Assembly (NCBI GenBank): GCA_016779605.1
Contig: JADHNH010000037.1
Span: 1-32,839, forward strand
Direction of reading: 5' to 3'
DNA from: Nevskia sp.
GTDB lineage: Bacteria; Pseudomonadota; Gammaproteobacteria; Nevskiales; Nevskiaceae
Length of the DNA: 32,839 nt
The position numbers and the translations under genes are program-made. Within the stretch, counting starts at the first letter, position 1. Every line of letters starts with the position of its first letter. This document shows, piece by piece, positions 17,360-25,531 of this stretch. Under the pieces are notes generated by a model. The model was not told where the DNA came from. It was given only the letters and a program-made list of their open reading frames with translations, and did no database searches.

Positions 17360-17869
17360 ATGGCGAACGACAAAACCTCTGCTTTCTGGAGCAGGGGCCA
17401 GCAATCGAGGGATCAGCTCGAAGCGCTGCCCGACCAGGTGAAGCGGGAGCTCCAGGCGCACCTGGAGCTGTACCTGAAAGATCCCGAAAAAGCCCACCTG
17501 TGGGATCCGATCGTGATCGGCGTTCCGGGCGGCCCGGTCAAGAACCTGCTGCTCACCTACCAGGGGCGCAAGTCCGGCAAGACGCTGCACACGGTGCTCC
17601 AGTATTTCAAGTCCGGCGAGCAGGTCGCGGTGGTCGCGTCCAGGGGCGGAACGGTCGATCATCCGCTCTGGTACCTGAATCTTCTCGAGCAGCCGCAGTG
17701 CGAAGTCCGCATCGGCAAGTTCAGTTCCGCGGCCACCGCCCGCACTGCCGAAGGCGAGGAGCGCGCAAGGTGGTGGAGCCTGATCACCAGGGAACAACCC
17801 GAGCAGCTCAAGTACCAGTCGCGCACGACACGCGTCATTCCGGTGGTCATCCTGGATTTCCCCAAATGA
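17360..17869 (+). CDS. Ddn-like deazaflavin (F420)-dependent nitroreductase family protein
   Basis: A 169-aa split-barrel protein of the Ddn/DUF385 family. Diagnostic blocks are LLLTYQGRKSGK (residues 63-74), where the GR-SGK loop binds the F420 phosphate region, VVASRGGTVDHPLWYLNLLEQP in two parts (VVASRGG, HPLWYLNLLEQP), and EVRIGKFS. Mycobacterial relatives reduce quinones, nitroimidazoles and other activated alkenes with F420H2. A strong GGAGGAG lies before the ATG at 17360. The 229-base gap upstream has an A+T-rich spot (CATAATTA near 17290) that may be the -10 of an internal promoter. It sits 31 bases before fbiC, so this F420 consumer appears built into the biosynthetic operon. Substrate unknown. 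Confidence 0.92.
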   Translation: MANDKTSAFWSRGQQSRDQLEALPDQVKRELQAHLELYLKDPEKAHLWDPIVIGVPGGPVKNLLLTYQGRKSGKTLHTVLQYFKSGEQVAVVASRGGTVDHPLWYLNLLEQPQCEVRIGKFSSAATARTAEGEERARWWSLITREQPEQLKYQSRTTRVIPVVILDFPK

Positions 17870-17900
17870 TCTTTGACTGCGGGGCCCTTGGGAGAAGCGG

Positions 17901-20291
17901 ATGAACGCGTCCCCTGCCACGATCGACGCGCTGGCGGCCCGCGGCACGCTGCTGGAGGAGGCGCGCAGGCTGCGCGACGCCGGTCATGGCGCGATCGTCA
18001 GCTATTCGCGCAAGGTCTTCATTCCCCTGACGCGCCTGTGCCGGGATGTCTGCAGCTACTGCACCTTCGCCCAGGCGCCGCGCGCAGGAGGCCGCAACTA
18101 CCTGGGCAGCGACGAGGTCCTGGCGATCGCCCGTGCCGGCGCGGCCGCCGGCTGCCACGAGGCCCTGTTCACGCTCGGCGACAAGCCGGAGCTGCGCTAC
18201 CGCGTTGCCCGCGAAGAGCTCGAGCGCCTCGGTCACCCGACCACCCTGTCCTACCTTGCGCAGATGTGCCGCCTGGTCTTCGAGCAGACCGGGCTGTTTC
18301 CGCACGTCAACGCCGGCACGATGAGCGCCGCCGAGATCGGCCAGCTGCGCGAGGTGTCGATCTCCCAGGGCCTGATGCTGGAAAGCGCATCCGACCGGCT
18401 GTGCCAGCGGGGCGGGCCGCATTTCGGCTCGCTCGACAAGGCGCCCTCGGTACGGCTGGAGACGATCCGCCTGGCCGGCGAGATGCGCGTGCCCTTCACC
18501 TCGGGCATCCTGATCGGCATCGGCGAGACCTGGGCCGAACGGATCGAGGCGCTCGTGGCGCTGCGTGACCTCCATGCCCGCTACGGCCATTTGCAGGAGA
18601 TCATCATCCAGAACTTCCGGGCGAAAACCGGGACGCGGATGGAAGGCTGCAGCGAACCCGACCTGGCCGACCTGCAGAGGACCATCGCCGCCGCCCGCGT
18701 GCTGTTCGGCCCGGCGATGAACATACAGGCGCCGCCCAATCTCAGCTTCGACGAGTACGGAGCGCTGCTGGAAGCCGGGATCAACGACTGGGGCGGCGTC
18801 TCGCCGGTGACGCCGGATCACGTGAATCCCGAGGCGCCTTGGCCGGAACTGGACCGCCTGGCGCAAGTCACCGCGGCCGGCGGCAAGACCCTGGTGGAAC
18901 GCCTGGCGATCTACCCCGAATACGCGCTCGACGCGTCGACATGGGTCAGTGCCCCCCTCAAGACCGCGCTGCTGCACGCGACCGACGCCAGCGGCTACCC
19001 GCGCATGGATCCCTGGCATCCGGGCTCCGCAAGCATCGCGCCGAAGATCCACAGCCGGCCGGCCCTGGCCCGCCCGATCGAACCCGCCATCGCGCGCGCA
19101 ATCGCGCAGGCCGTGCGCGGCGAGCGGCTCGACGCGGCGCAGATCAAGGCGCTGTTCGGCGCCCGCGGCGCGGACGTCGACACGGTGTGCGAGGCGGCCG
19201 ACCGGCTGCGGCGGCAGACCGTAGGCGACACGGTCAGCTACGTCGTCAATCGCAACATCAACTACACCAACGTCTGCTTCCACAAGTGCGGCTTCTGCGC
19301 GTTCTCGAAGGCCGGCACCTCGGCCAGTTCGCGCGGCCGGCCCTACGACCTGGTGCTGGAGGAAGTGATCCGCCGGGCGCAGGAAGCCTGGCAGCGCGGT
19401 GCCACCGAGGTCTGCATGCAGGGCGGGATTCACCCGGATTACACCGGCCAGACTTACCTGGAGCTGTGCCGCGCGGTCAAGCAGGCGATCCCGTCGATGC
19501 ACGTGCATGCTTTCTCGCCGCTGGAAGTGCGCCACGGCGCCGCCACCCTGAACCTGGAAATTCCCGAATTCCTGGCGCAGTTGAAGCAAGCCGGGCTGGG
19601 CACGCTGCCCGGCACGGCGGCCGAGATCCTGGACGATGCGGTGCGCAAGCAGATCTGTCCGGGCAAGCTCACCACGCACGAGTGGCTCGAAACCATGGCG
19701 GCCTCCCATCGGACCGGCTTCCGCACCACTTCGACGATCATGTTCGGGCATGTCGAAACGGTGGAGAGCTGGGCCGCCCACCTGCTGCACGTCCGCGACC
19801 TGCAGCAGGCGACAGGGGGCTTCACCGAATTCGTGCCCCTGCCCTTCGTCCATACCGAGGCGCCGATGTATCGGCGCGGCCTGGCGCGCCGCGGGCCGAC
19901 CTTCCGCGAAGTCGTGCTGATGCACGCCATCGCGCGCCTGGTGCTGCATCCGCTCATTCCGAACATTCAGACGTCGTGGGTCAAGCTCGGCCGCGACGGC
20001 GCACGCAAGTGCCTGCAAGCCGGGGCCAACGACCTTGGCGGCACCTTGATGAACGAGAGCATTTCGCGAGCGGCGGGCGCCGCCCACGGCCAGGAGCTGC
20101 CGCCGGCCGAAATGGAGCGCCTGATCCGCAGCCTTGGCCGCACGCCGCGTCAGCGCACCACGCTGTACGCGGACGCGCCGGCGGAACGCATCGCCGCTGC
20201 CGGCAATGCCGCGCCGTTGTCGGCGCCGATACAGTCGCCGTTGCGGCCGCGGCGCAAAATCGCCTCCGCCGCCGGCAGCATCGCCGAATGA
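17901..20291 (+). CDS. fbiC: 7,8-didemethyl-8-hydroxy-5-deazaflavin (Fo) synthase, CofG-CofH fusion (FbiC)
   Basis: A 796-aa bifunctional radical-SAM enzyme that makes Fo, the chromophore of F420, from tyrosine and a ribityl-aminouracil. The N-terminal half is CofG-like with cluster cysteines C47, C51 and C54 (CRDVCSYC). The C-terminal half is CofH-like with C459, C463 and C466 (CFHKCGFC), preceded by NRNINYTNV. Both sets are intact CxxxCxxC motifs. The size and domain order equal actinobacterial FbiC; archaea and some bacteria carry the halves as separate genes. Later blocks MQGGIHPDYTGQTYLEL and VHAFSPLEV are CofH hallmarks. Its stop overlaps the cofC start (ATGA). Confidence 0.97.
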   Translation: MNASPATIDALAARGTLLEEARRLRDAGHGAIVSYSRKVFIPLTRLCRDVCSYCTFAQAPRAGGRNYLGSDEVLAIARAGAAAGCHEALFTLGDKPELRYRVAREELERLGHPTTLSYLAQMCRLVFEQTGLFPHVNAGTMSAAEIGQLREVSISQGLMLESASDRLCQRGGPHFGSLDKAPSVRLETIRLAGEMRVPFTSGILIGIGETWAERIEALVALRDLHARYGHLQEIIIQNFRAKTGTRMEGCSEPDLADLQRTIAAARVLFGPAMNIQAPPNLSFDEYGALLEAGINDWGGVSPVTPDHVNPEAPWPELDRLAQVTAAGGKTLVERLAIYPEYALDASTWVSAPLKTALLHATDASGYPRMDPWHPGSASIAPKIHSRPALARPIEPAIARAIAQAVRGERLDAAQIKALFGARGADVDTVCEAADRLRRQTVGDTVSYVVNRNINYTNVCFHKCGFCAFSKAGTSASSRGRPYDLVLEEVIRRAQEAWQRGATEVCMQGGIHPDYTGQTYLELCRAVKQAIPSMHVHAFSPLEVRHGAATLNLEIPEFLAQLKQAGLGTLPGTAAEILDDAVRKQICPGKLTTHEWLETMAASHRTGFRTTSTIMFGHVETVESWAAHLLHVRDLQQATGGFTEFVPLPFVHTEAPMYRRGLARRGPTFREVVLMHAIARLVLHPLIPNIQTSWVKLGRDGARKCLQAGANDLGGTLMNESISRAAGAAHGQELPPAEMERLIRSLGRTPRQRTTLYADAPAERIAAAGNAAPLSAPIQSPLRPRRKIASAAGSIAE

Positions 20292-20962
20292 GCTTGTGGA
20301 CGGTGGTGCCGGTGAAGCCCTTCGATGAGGCGAAGACCCGGCTTGCCGGCGCGATGACGCCCGAACAGCGCTTCGCGCTGGCGTCGCGGCTGTTCGAGCG
20401 CACGCTGCGCACCGCATTGCGTTTCGCGCGGGAGCGCCCGGTCCTGGTGGTGACGCGGTCCGACGGCATCCTGCGTGCCGCTGCCGAGCTGGGGGCAATG
20501 GCGCTCCGCGAATCCGAACCAGGCGGGCTGAACGCCGCGCTTGCGCAGACCGCAGCCCATGTGCGCGGCCAGGGCGGAACACAGCTGCTGGTGGTTGCCA
20601 CCGACCTGCCGCTGCTGGACGTCGGCGACCTGAATTCGATCGAGGCAAGCGCGGCGCAGGGCTACGCCATCGCGCCCGACCTGCATTTCAGCGGCACCAA
20701 CGCCTTATTGCTTCCCGCTTCCGACACGCCGTTGTTCGCGTTCGGCCTGCACAGCTATTCGGCCCATGCCGCGGGAATACGGCAACGCGGAGCCGACCCG
20801 AAAATCGTATTCCGCCTGGGGCTGGCGCTCGACATCGACCAACCGGAAGACTTGGCGGCGCTCGCCAGCCGGCGACCCTCGTTCCTGAAGGATTTTACCG
20901 GGGGCAAGCCGGCCGTTGATCGCCAGAGCAGGCGGCCGCTGGGTGAATTGCGCGGCGCGTGA
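20288..20962 (+). CDS. cofC: 2-phospho-L-lactate guanylyltransferase-like protein (CofC/FbiD)
   Basis: A 224-aa nucleotidyltransferase of the CofC/FbiD family, which uses GTP to activate phospholactate, phosphoenolpyruvate or 3-phosphoglycerate for CofD. The N-terminal VVPVKPFDEAKTRLA (residues 6-20) is the nucleotide loop. GGLNAALAQ, the metal site VVATDLPLL, GTNALLLP and the closing LALDIDQPEDL are all family features. It is coupled to fbiC by an ATGA overlap and is the last gene of the locus. The C-terminal ~25 residues are a polar extension beyond the usual domain end. Confidence 0.95.
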   Translation: MSLWTVVPVKPFDEAKTRLAGAMTPEQRFALASRLFERTLRTALRFARERPVLVVTRSDGILRAAAELGAMALRESEPGGLNAALAQTAAHVRGQGGTQLLVVATDLPLLDVGDLNSIEASAAQGYAIAPDLHFSGTNALLLPASDTPLFAFGLHSYSAHAAGIRQRGADPKIVFRLGLALDIDQPEDLAALASRRPSFLKDFTGGKPAVDRQSRRPLGELRGA

Positions 20963-21064
20963 GCGTCAATTGCCGGGCAATTTCTCGCCGGATTTGATGC
21001 GTGCCCAGGCATCGCCGCGGAAATCCGTGCACCGGCGATCCGGCGGCGCCGGCAGCCGCCGATT

Positions 21065-21538
21065 TCAGCCTTTGAGCTTGCCGCTGACGAAGTCGTCAAT
21101 CGTTGCGGTGACGATCACCTTGCCGTCGGCGGCCAGGACATCGAACAGCTTGCCGTCCACGGCCTGGACGCTGAAGAAGACCACCGCGCCTTCGGCGCCG
21201 CCGTATTCCATGTGAACGTCGCCGCCCGGGTTGCGGGCAAAATGACCGGGCTTGCGAATCTTGTGGATGGTTTCGGTCGCCGTGGTCTCGACGACGTGGT
21301 GCTCGCCTTCCAGCACGAGCAAGGTCGTCGGCCCGAGATGGCGATGATAGTGGCAGTAGGAGTTCGGCTCCCACTTGCTCAGGAAATCGATGCGGCCGGC
21401 TTCGGGTTGCACGCCGAGCACCGCGACCCAGTAGTCGATCGGATATTCGAAGCGGGGCGTTCCGACGATACGCATCCATTCGATCGCGTCGGTCTTGTAG
21501 CCGGACACGAACGCGGCCGGGGACGTTGCAAGGTTCAT
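21065..21538 (-). CDS. Cupin-domain protein
   Basis: A 157-aa single-cupin protein. The metal-binding motif 1 is visible as NSYCHYHRHLGPTTLLVLEGEH, split as NSYCHYHRH and TTLLVLEGEH, with several His and a Glu in position for a mononuclear metal. A second motif, PGGDVHMEYGG, follows at the right distance. Such small cupins include dioxygenases of hydroxyacetophenone type, isomerases and sensor domains; the activity is unresolved. AGGA lies eight bases before the ATG. It is 147 bases downstream of the Baeyer-Villiger gene on the same strand and may be in its operon. It converges on cofC. Confidence 0.85.
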   Translation of the reverse strand: MNLATSPAAFVSGYKTDAIEWMRIVGTPRFEYPIDYWVAVLGVQPEAGRIDFLSKWEPNSYCHYHRHLGPTTLLVLEGEHHVVETTATETIHKIRKPGHFARNPGGDVHMEYGGAEGAVVFFSVQAVDGKLFDVLAADGKVIVTATIDDFVSGKLKG

Positions 21539-21685
21539 GTGGCTTTCCTGCTCTGGAGCGTGGCCGGGTCAAGGCAATTGTGCACCGCGCGACAAAAGCC
21601 GTGCAAGCGAAGGGCTTTCCGCGCCGCGCTTCCTGCGAGCCGGCCATCCTTGGCCCGAAGGAAGCTTTGAGCACGCATAACTTCC

Positions 21686-23218
21686 CTAACTGATTGCCGC
21701 GAACTCGTAATTGTCCAGGCTGAAGGTGCGGCTGCGCAGCCACATGCCGAGCTGCGTCACCGGGCGGATCAGCGGGGCGTCGCCGTTGGCGTCGTAGTAG
21801 TAGCTGTTGGACAGTCCGCAGTTGCCGTGGAACAGCACCTGGTTGTTGCGCTTCCTCAGCATCTTGCGGAAGTCGGCGTCGTGCGCCGCCTGCTTGACCT
21901 CGATGTAGTTGCTGCCGCGGCGGCGTGCCGCCGCCAGGCAGCGCGTGAGGTGGCGCACCTGCGTGTCGATCAGGCCGAACCACGACGCGCTGGCTGCCGC
22001 GTACGGCCCGAAGATCATGAAGAAATTCGGATAGTCCGGCACGGTGATCCCGTCGAACGCCTGGAAGCGGTTCTTCGACCACCAATCGCCGAGCTCCACG
22101 CCCGACTTGCCGACCACATCGAACGCCGGGACGATGCCCTTTTCGAATACCGCGAATCCGGTGGCGCAGATCAGCGTATCGATCCTGCGCTCGGTGCCAT
22201 CCCGCGTGATTACGGCATCCGCGGTGATGCGCTCGATCGGGTCGGTGACCAGCTCGACGTTGTCGCGGTTGAACACCGGAAAATAGACGTTCGAAAAGCT
22301 CGGCCGCTTGCAGAAAAAGCTGTATCGCGGAATCAGCTTTTCCTGGATCGCCGGATCCTTGACCTGGTTGCGGATGTGCTTGACACCCTGCTTCTCCAGC
22401 CAGTTGTACAGCGCCGGCCACTGCTTGTAGTGCGAAAAGCCGACCCCGAACAGCATCTCCAGCAATGCATTGGAAAACAGGCGCAGCGATTTTTGGAACA
22501 CCGGCGCGGTGCGGAACGCCTTCTTCCAGGCCTCGCCGATCTGGCCGTCGAACTTCGGCAGCAGCCAGATCGGGGTTCTCTGGTAGACGTCCAGGTGCGC
22601 GACCTTGCCGACGATTTCCGGGATCAGCTGGATCGCCGTCGCCCCGGTTCCGATCACGGCGACACGCTCGCCGGCGAGGTCGTGCGCATGGTCCCAGCGG
22701 CCGGTGTGCATCAGCTTGCCCTTGAAGCCTTCGATGCCTGCGATTGCCGGCATCTTGTTGCCGCCGAAAAGGCCGGTGGCGCTCACCAGGTACCGCGAAA
22801 CCAAGGTCTCGCCGTTCGCCAGAACCGTGGTCCACAGGTTGCGGCCGCGGTCGTAGGCCGCCCGCGCGACGGCACTGCCGAAGCGGATGTGCCGGCGGAC
22901 ATCGTATTTGTCCGCGCAATGATCGGCGTAAGCCTTGACCTCCGGGCCAGGTGCATACACGCGGCTCCAGTTGGGATTCGGCTCGAACGCATAGGAATAC
23001 GACATCGACGCGACGTCGACGGTGAGCCCCGGATAGGTGTTGTCGCGCCAGGTGCCGCCGAGGTCGTCGGCCTTTTCCAGGATTACGAAGTCGTGCATGC
23101 CCATCTGCTTGAGCTTGATGGCCGCGCCGATGCCCGAAAAGCCGGAACCGACGATGACGACTTCGTAATTCTGCGAGCTGTCGGCAGGACGATCTGCCGC
23201 GCGCACGGATTCGCTCAT
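21686..23218 (-). CDS. Flavin-containing Baeyer-Villiger monooxygenase (type I)
   Basis: A 510-aa FAD/NADPH monooxygenase. The FAD loop is GSGFSG (24-29), with GGTWRDNTYPG at 54-64. The type I Baeyer-Villiger fingerprint FxGxxxHxxxW(D) is complete, with F165, G167, H171, W175 and D176, and the NADPH loop GTGATA is at 190-195. The family inserts oxygen next to a ketone carbonyl to form an ester or lactone; substrate range cannot be predicted. The ATG at 23218 begins MSESVRAADR; the frame is open further upstream but without homology-like sequence. Shine-Dalgarno is weak. The downstream cupin may act on the same pathway. Confidence 0.93.
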   Translation of the reverse strand: MSESVRAADRPADSSQNYEVVIVGSGFSGIGAAIKLKQMGMHDFVILEKADDLGGTWRDNTYPGLTVDVASMSYSYAFEPNPNWSRVYAPGPEVKAYADHCADKYDVRRHIRFGSAVARAAYDRGRNLWTTVLANGETLVSRYLVSATGLFGGNKMPAIAGIEGFKGKLMHTGRWDHAHDLAGERVAVIGTGATAIQLIPEIVGKVAHLDVYQRTPIWLLPKFDGQIGEAWKKAFRTAPVFQKSLRLFSNALLEMLFGVGFSHYKQWPALYNWLEKQGVKHIRNQVKDPAIQEKLIPRYSFFCKRPSFSNVYFPVFNRDNVELVTDPIERITADAVITRDGTERRIDTLICATGFAVFEKGIVPAFDVVGKSGVELGDWWSKNRFQAFDGITVPDYPNFFMIFGPYAAASASWFGLIDTQVRHLTRCLAAARRRGSNYIEVKQAAHDADFRKMLRKRNNQVLFHGNCGLSNSYYYDANGDAPLIRPVTQLGMWLRSRTFSLDNYEFAAIS

Positions 23219-23470
23219 GGGTGGAAACCTGTTGGATATTTGCAATCGCAGCGTGCAGCGATACGGGTTTTTTTGCGCCGCATCGGGAACGTCGAACGAC
23301 GGCCCGATCGATCGTCGATCAATCCTCAACGGACCTCGGTTGCATAAGCCGCCCGCTCCTGTTGCACCCGGACGACCGTAAGCCTGCATATTGTCGCCTC
23401 GGCCCCGACTGCGCAAGCCCGCCAGAGCCGACGATGCACGATCAGGCCTTCAGCATGGCGCAGGGCAGGC
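23219..23470. other. Upstream region of the Baeyer-Villiger gene
   Basis: No gene was recognised here; together with the terminator and trailer that follow, the gene-free stretch is about 400 bases. A run of seven T at 23268-23274 and a GATC-rich palindromic patch near 23310-23325 (GATCGATCGTCGATC) are the only notable features and might belong to the leftward promoter. Confidence 0.35.
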
Positions 23471-23499
23471 AAAAAAATACCCCCTCCGGGGAGGGGGTA
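23471..23499 (-). terminator. Rho-independent terminator of the 144-aa orphan gene
   Basis: On the minus strand, a 10-bp perfect stem (TACCCCCTCC with GGAGGGGGTA, 2-base loop, realistically a 4-base loop) is followed directly by seven T. It lies about 120 bases after the stop of the leftward gene ending at 23622. This is the clearest intrinsic terminator in the window. Confidence 0.8.
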
Positions 23500-23621
23500 C
23501 GGTGCGAGAAAGGCACGTCCGGCGGCGATTGCGGAACAATCCGCTGCGATGCAGCCGAAGGCTGCCGCGCCGCCCGCCCGGTGAGCGCCGCAGCACCCGC
23601 GGCGCTGCGCCGTCTGCGGTG

Positions 23622-24056
23622 CTAGCGCTGCGGCTGAAACACGGCGAGCAGATCCTCGACGAGGGTGGCGACCTCGCTGATGGCGGCGCCGCTCATGCCG
23701 GACGCTTCCAGGCGCGACCGCTCGCCGGCGGCGGCCCTGCCCTGGACCAGCGCGGCGACGTAGTCGGCCAGCGCCCGCAGGCGCGGCGTGGCGTTGGAAA
23801 CCGCGGCGAGGCGCTTGATTCCCGCCAACTCGGGCAGCGCGGCCTGCACCGCGGCCTGCTCGGCGGGCGTGAGGTCGGAATCGCGGCCGAACAGGCCGTC
23901 GCGGACGAACATCGCCGCCAGGGCCCGACGGGACAGGCCGGTGGCGCCGAGAATATTGGAACCTGCGCGTCCGGCCCGCCGGGCGGGCGCGGGCACCCGG
24001 GCCGGGATGCCGGCGGCGGCAACAGCGGGGTTGACGTTTGCGGTAATGGAAACCAT
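23622..24056 (-). CDS. Orphan hypothetical protein (144 aa) with strong expression signals
   Basis: From the ATG at 24056, with a perfect AGGAGG six bases upstream, this encodes 144 aa. No family was recognised. The first ~35 residues are Ala/Pro/Arg-rich and look disordered (MVSITANVNPAVAAAG, then ARRAGRAG). The rest is predicted helical: GLSRRALAAMFVRDGLFG, LTPAEQAAVQAALPELAG, and a C-terminal ISEVATLVEDLLAVFQ. No Cys, signal peptide or membrane helix. It is a single-gene unit with its own promoter and terminator, divergent from the LysR gene, which might regulate it. Confidence 0.8.
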   Translation of the reverse strand: MVSITANVNPAVAAAGIPARVPAPARRAGRAGSNILGATGLSRRALAAMFVRDGLFGRDSDLTPAEQAAVQAALPELAGIKRLAAVSNATPRLRALADYVAALVQGRAAAGERSRLEASGMSGAAISEVATLVEDLLAVFQPQR

Positions 24057-24087
24057 GGAAAGCCTCCTGCTGGAAAGTACGGCGCAA

Positions 24088-24116
24088 TTTATACGTGTTA
24101 TGCTGCACTGCAACAA
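24088..24116 (-). promoter_or_regulatory. Sigma70-like promoter of the 144-aa orphan gene
   Basis: On the minus strand, TTGTTG (24116-24111), 17 bases, then TATAAA (24093-24088). The start site would be near 24080, giving a leader of about 25 bases that contains the AGGAGG site. Spacing and -10 are very good; the -35 matches only partly. It lies between divergent genes, so the LysR protein could bind here. Confidence 0.55.
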
Positions 24117-24340
24117 GCGAGATTTGTTGGCCCGCCCGATTAGAAAAACTCAACTGTGGCAAGCGCTTGCGCAATACTTCAGGCGCCTGCGGCGGCATCG
24201 CCCGGCGGCCTTGGCCGGCGCGGAGCGGCACTGGCGGATGCACCCCGAAGCGGTGCGAACCCGTCCTGTGAAGCCGGCACTTGCAAGCCGCCAGCCCGCC
24301 ACCACAATCCCGGTGCCGCCGACCGGATCGCCTCCCCGTC

Positions 24341-25282
24341 ATGTCAGTACCCCGCCTTCCTCCGTTGAATGCCTTGCGCGCCTTCGAAGCGGTTGCCCGC
24401 CACCGCAGCTTCCGGCGGGCGGCCGAAGAGCTGTTCGTGACGCCGGGAGCGATCAGTCACCAGATCAAGCTGCTGGAAGAGCAGCTCGGCCTGGTGCTGT
24501 TCGAGCGGCGCAACCGCGGAATCGAGCTGACCGACGCCGCACAAGCTGCGCTGCCGCGTTTCCAGCAGAGTTTCGAGATCCTCGGCCAGGCGGTGTCCGA
24601 ACTGCGCAGGTATGGGCAAACCCCGTATCTGACGATCGGCGGCACCCCCACTTTCGTTTCGCGCTGGCTGATGCCGCGCCTGCAGGGGTTCCTGCAGGAA
24701 CACGCGGAAATCGACGTCCGCGTCCTCGCCAGCGGCGAGCTGTTCGCGGGCAGATTGCCGGCGGATCGGGCCTGGCGCTCGGCGGCAGACCTGCCCGACA
24801 CCGACATCGACATCCGCTTCAGCAATGGCCGGCCCGCCGGTGAATTCGTCGATCTCCTGTTTGCCGTCGAAGTGGTGCCGATGTGCCATCCGCGGCTGAT
24901 CGCCGGGCCGCCGCCGCTGGCGGCGCCGTCCGACCTGCGCCACCACACGCTGCTGCACGGCGACGGGCGCAATGCCGACCGCTCGCGGTCGATCTGGGCA
25001 CGCTGGCTGCGCCTGGCCGGCCTGACCGACATCGACCCACGCCACGGCCTGCAGTTCGACCATTCCCGGCTCGCCCTGGAAGCCGCCGCCGACGGCCTCG
25101 GCGTGGTGCTGGCCACACCGCGACTCGCCGCGGCCGAGATGGCCGACCGCAAGGTGGCCATCGCCTTTCCGATCGCGATGCCGCTGGACATGGCCTACTA
25201 CGCCGTGGCTTCGGACGCGGCGATGAAGCGCACCGAAGTGGCGGCGTTTCGCGCCTGGCTGATCGAGGAAGCCTCCCGCTAG
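24341..25282 (+). CDS. LysR-family transcriptional regulator (GcvA-like)
   Basis: A 313-aa LysR regulator. The N-terminal helix-turn-helix is LPPLNALRAFEAVARH, then SFRRAAEELFVTPGAISHQI in order, with LEEQLGLVLFERRNRGIELT. The SVPRLPPLNALRAFEA opening and the VTPGAISHQI recognition helix resemble GcvA-type members. The rest is the periplasmic-binding-like effector domain. The ATG at 24341 is chosen over an upstream in-frame ATG at 24281. It is divergent from the 144-aa gene and 249 bases ahead of the CoA-transferase, either of which it could control; its ligand is unknown. Confidence 0.93.
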   Translation: MSVPRLPPLNALRAFEAVARHRSFRRAAEELFVTPGAISHQIKLLEEQLGLVLFERRNRGIELTDAAQAALPRFQQSFEILGQAVSELRRYGQTPYLTIGGTPTFVSRWLMPRLQGFLQEHAEIDVRVLASGELFAGRLPADRAWRSAADLPDTDIDIRFSNGRPAGEFVDLLFAVEVVPMCHPRLIAGPPPLAAPSDLRHHTLLHGDGRNADRSRSIWARWLRLAGLTDIDPRHGLQFDHSRLALEAAADGLGVVLATPRLAAAEMADRKVAIAFPIAMPLDMAYYAVASDAAMKRTEVAAFRAWLIEEASR

Positions 25283-25531
25283 AAGCGGCTCGGGCGGGAC
25301 ACCCGCACGGCGCTCCGGCGCAGCCGTGCGCAATCTGGGCATGGGCACAATCGCGCCGTCGATGCGGATGCGATGAAGCAAGCCCGCATCGCGCCGGTCG
25401 CGGGCACGTAAAGGCCGCCGCCGCCCGCACCGCGGGACGCCGATTCTTGGTATCGTCTTTTTCAGGCGGCAAGGCGCAAGCGGCCGACCCGGTGGCGCAT
25501 AACGAAATCCAACAGCGAGGAGAGAACACCA

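Noticed and set aside
17847..20648. A 933-codon open frame antisense to fbiC and cofC
   Set aside because: High G+C suppresses stop codons in the opposite strand; the translation is His/Arg/Gln/Ala-rich without domains, while the plus strand encodes two recognised enzymes.
23221..23235. A 14-base match (GTGGAAACCTGTTG) also found near 28093
   Set aside because: A repeat of this length is expected by chance in a window this size, and one copy lies inside the MFS coding end.
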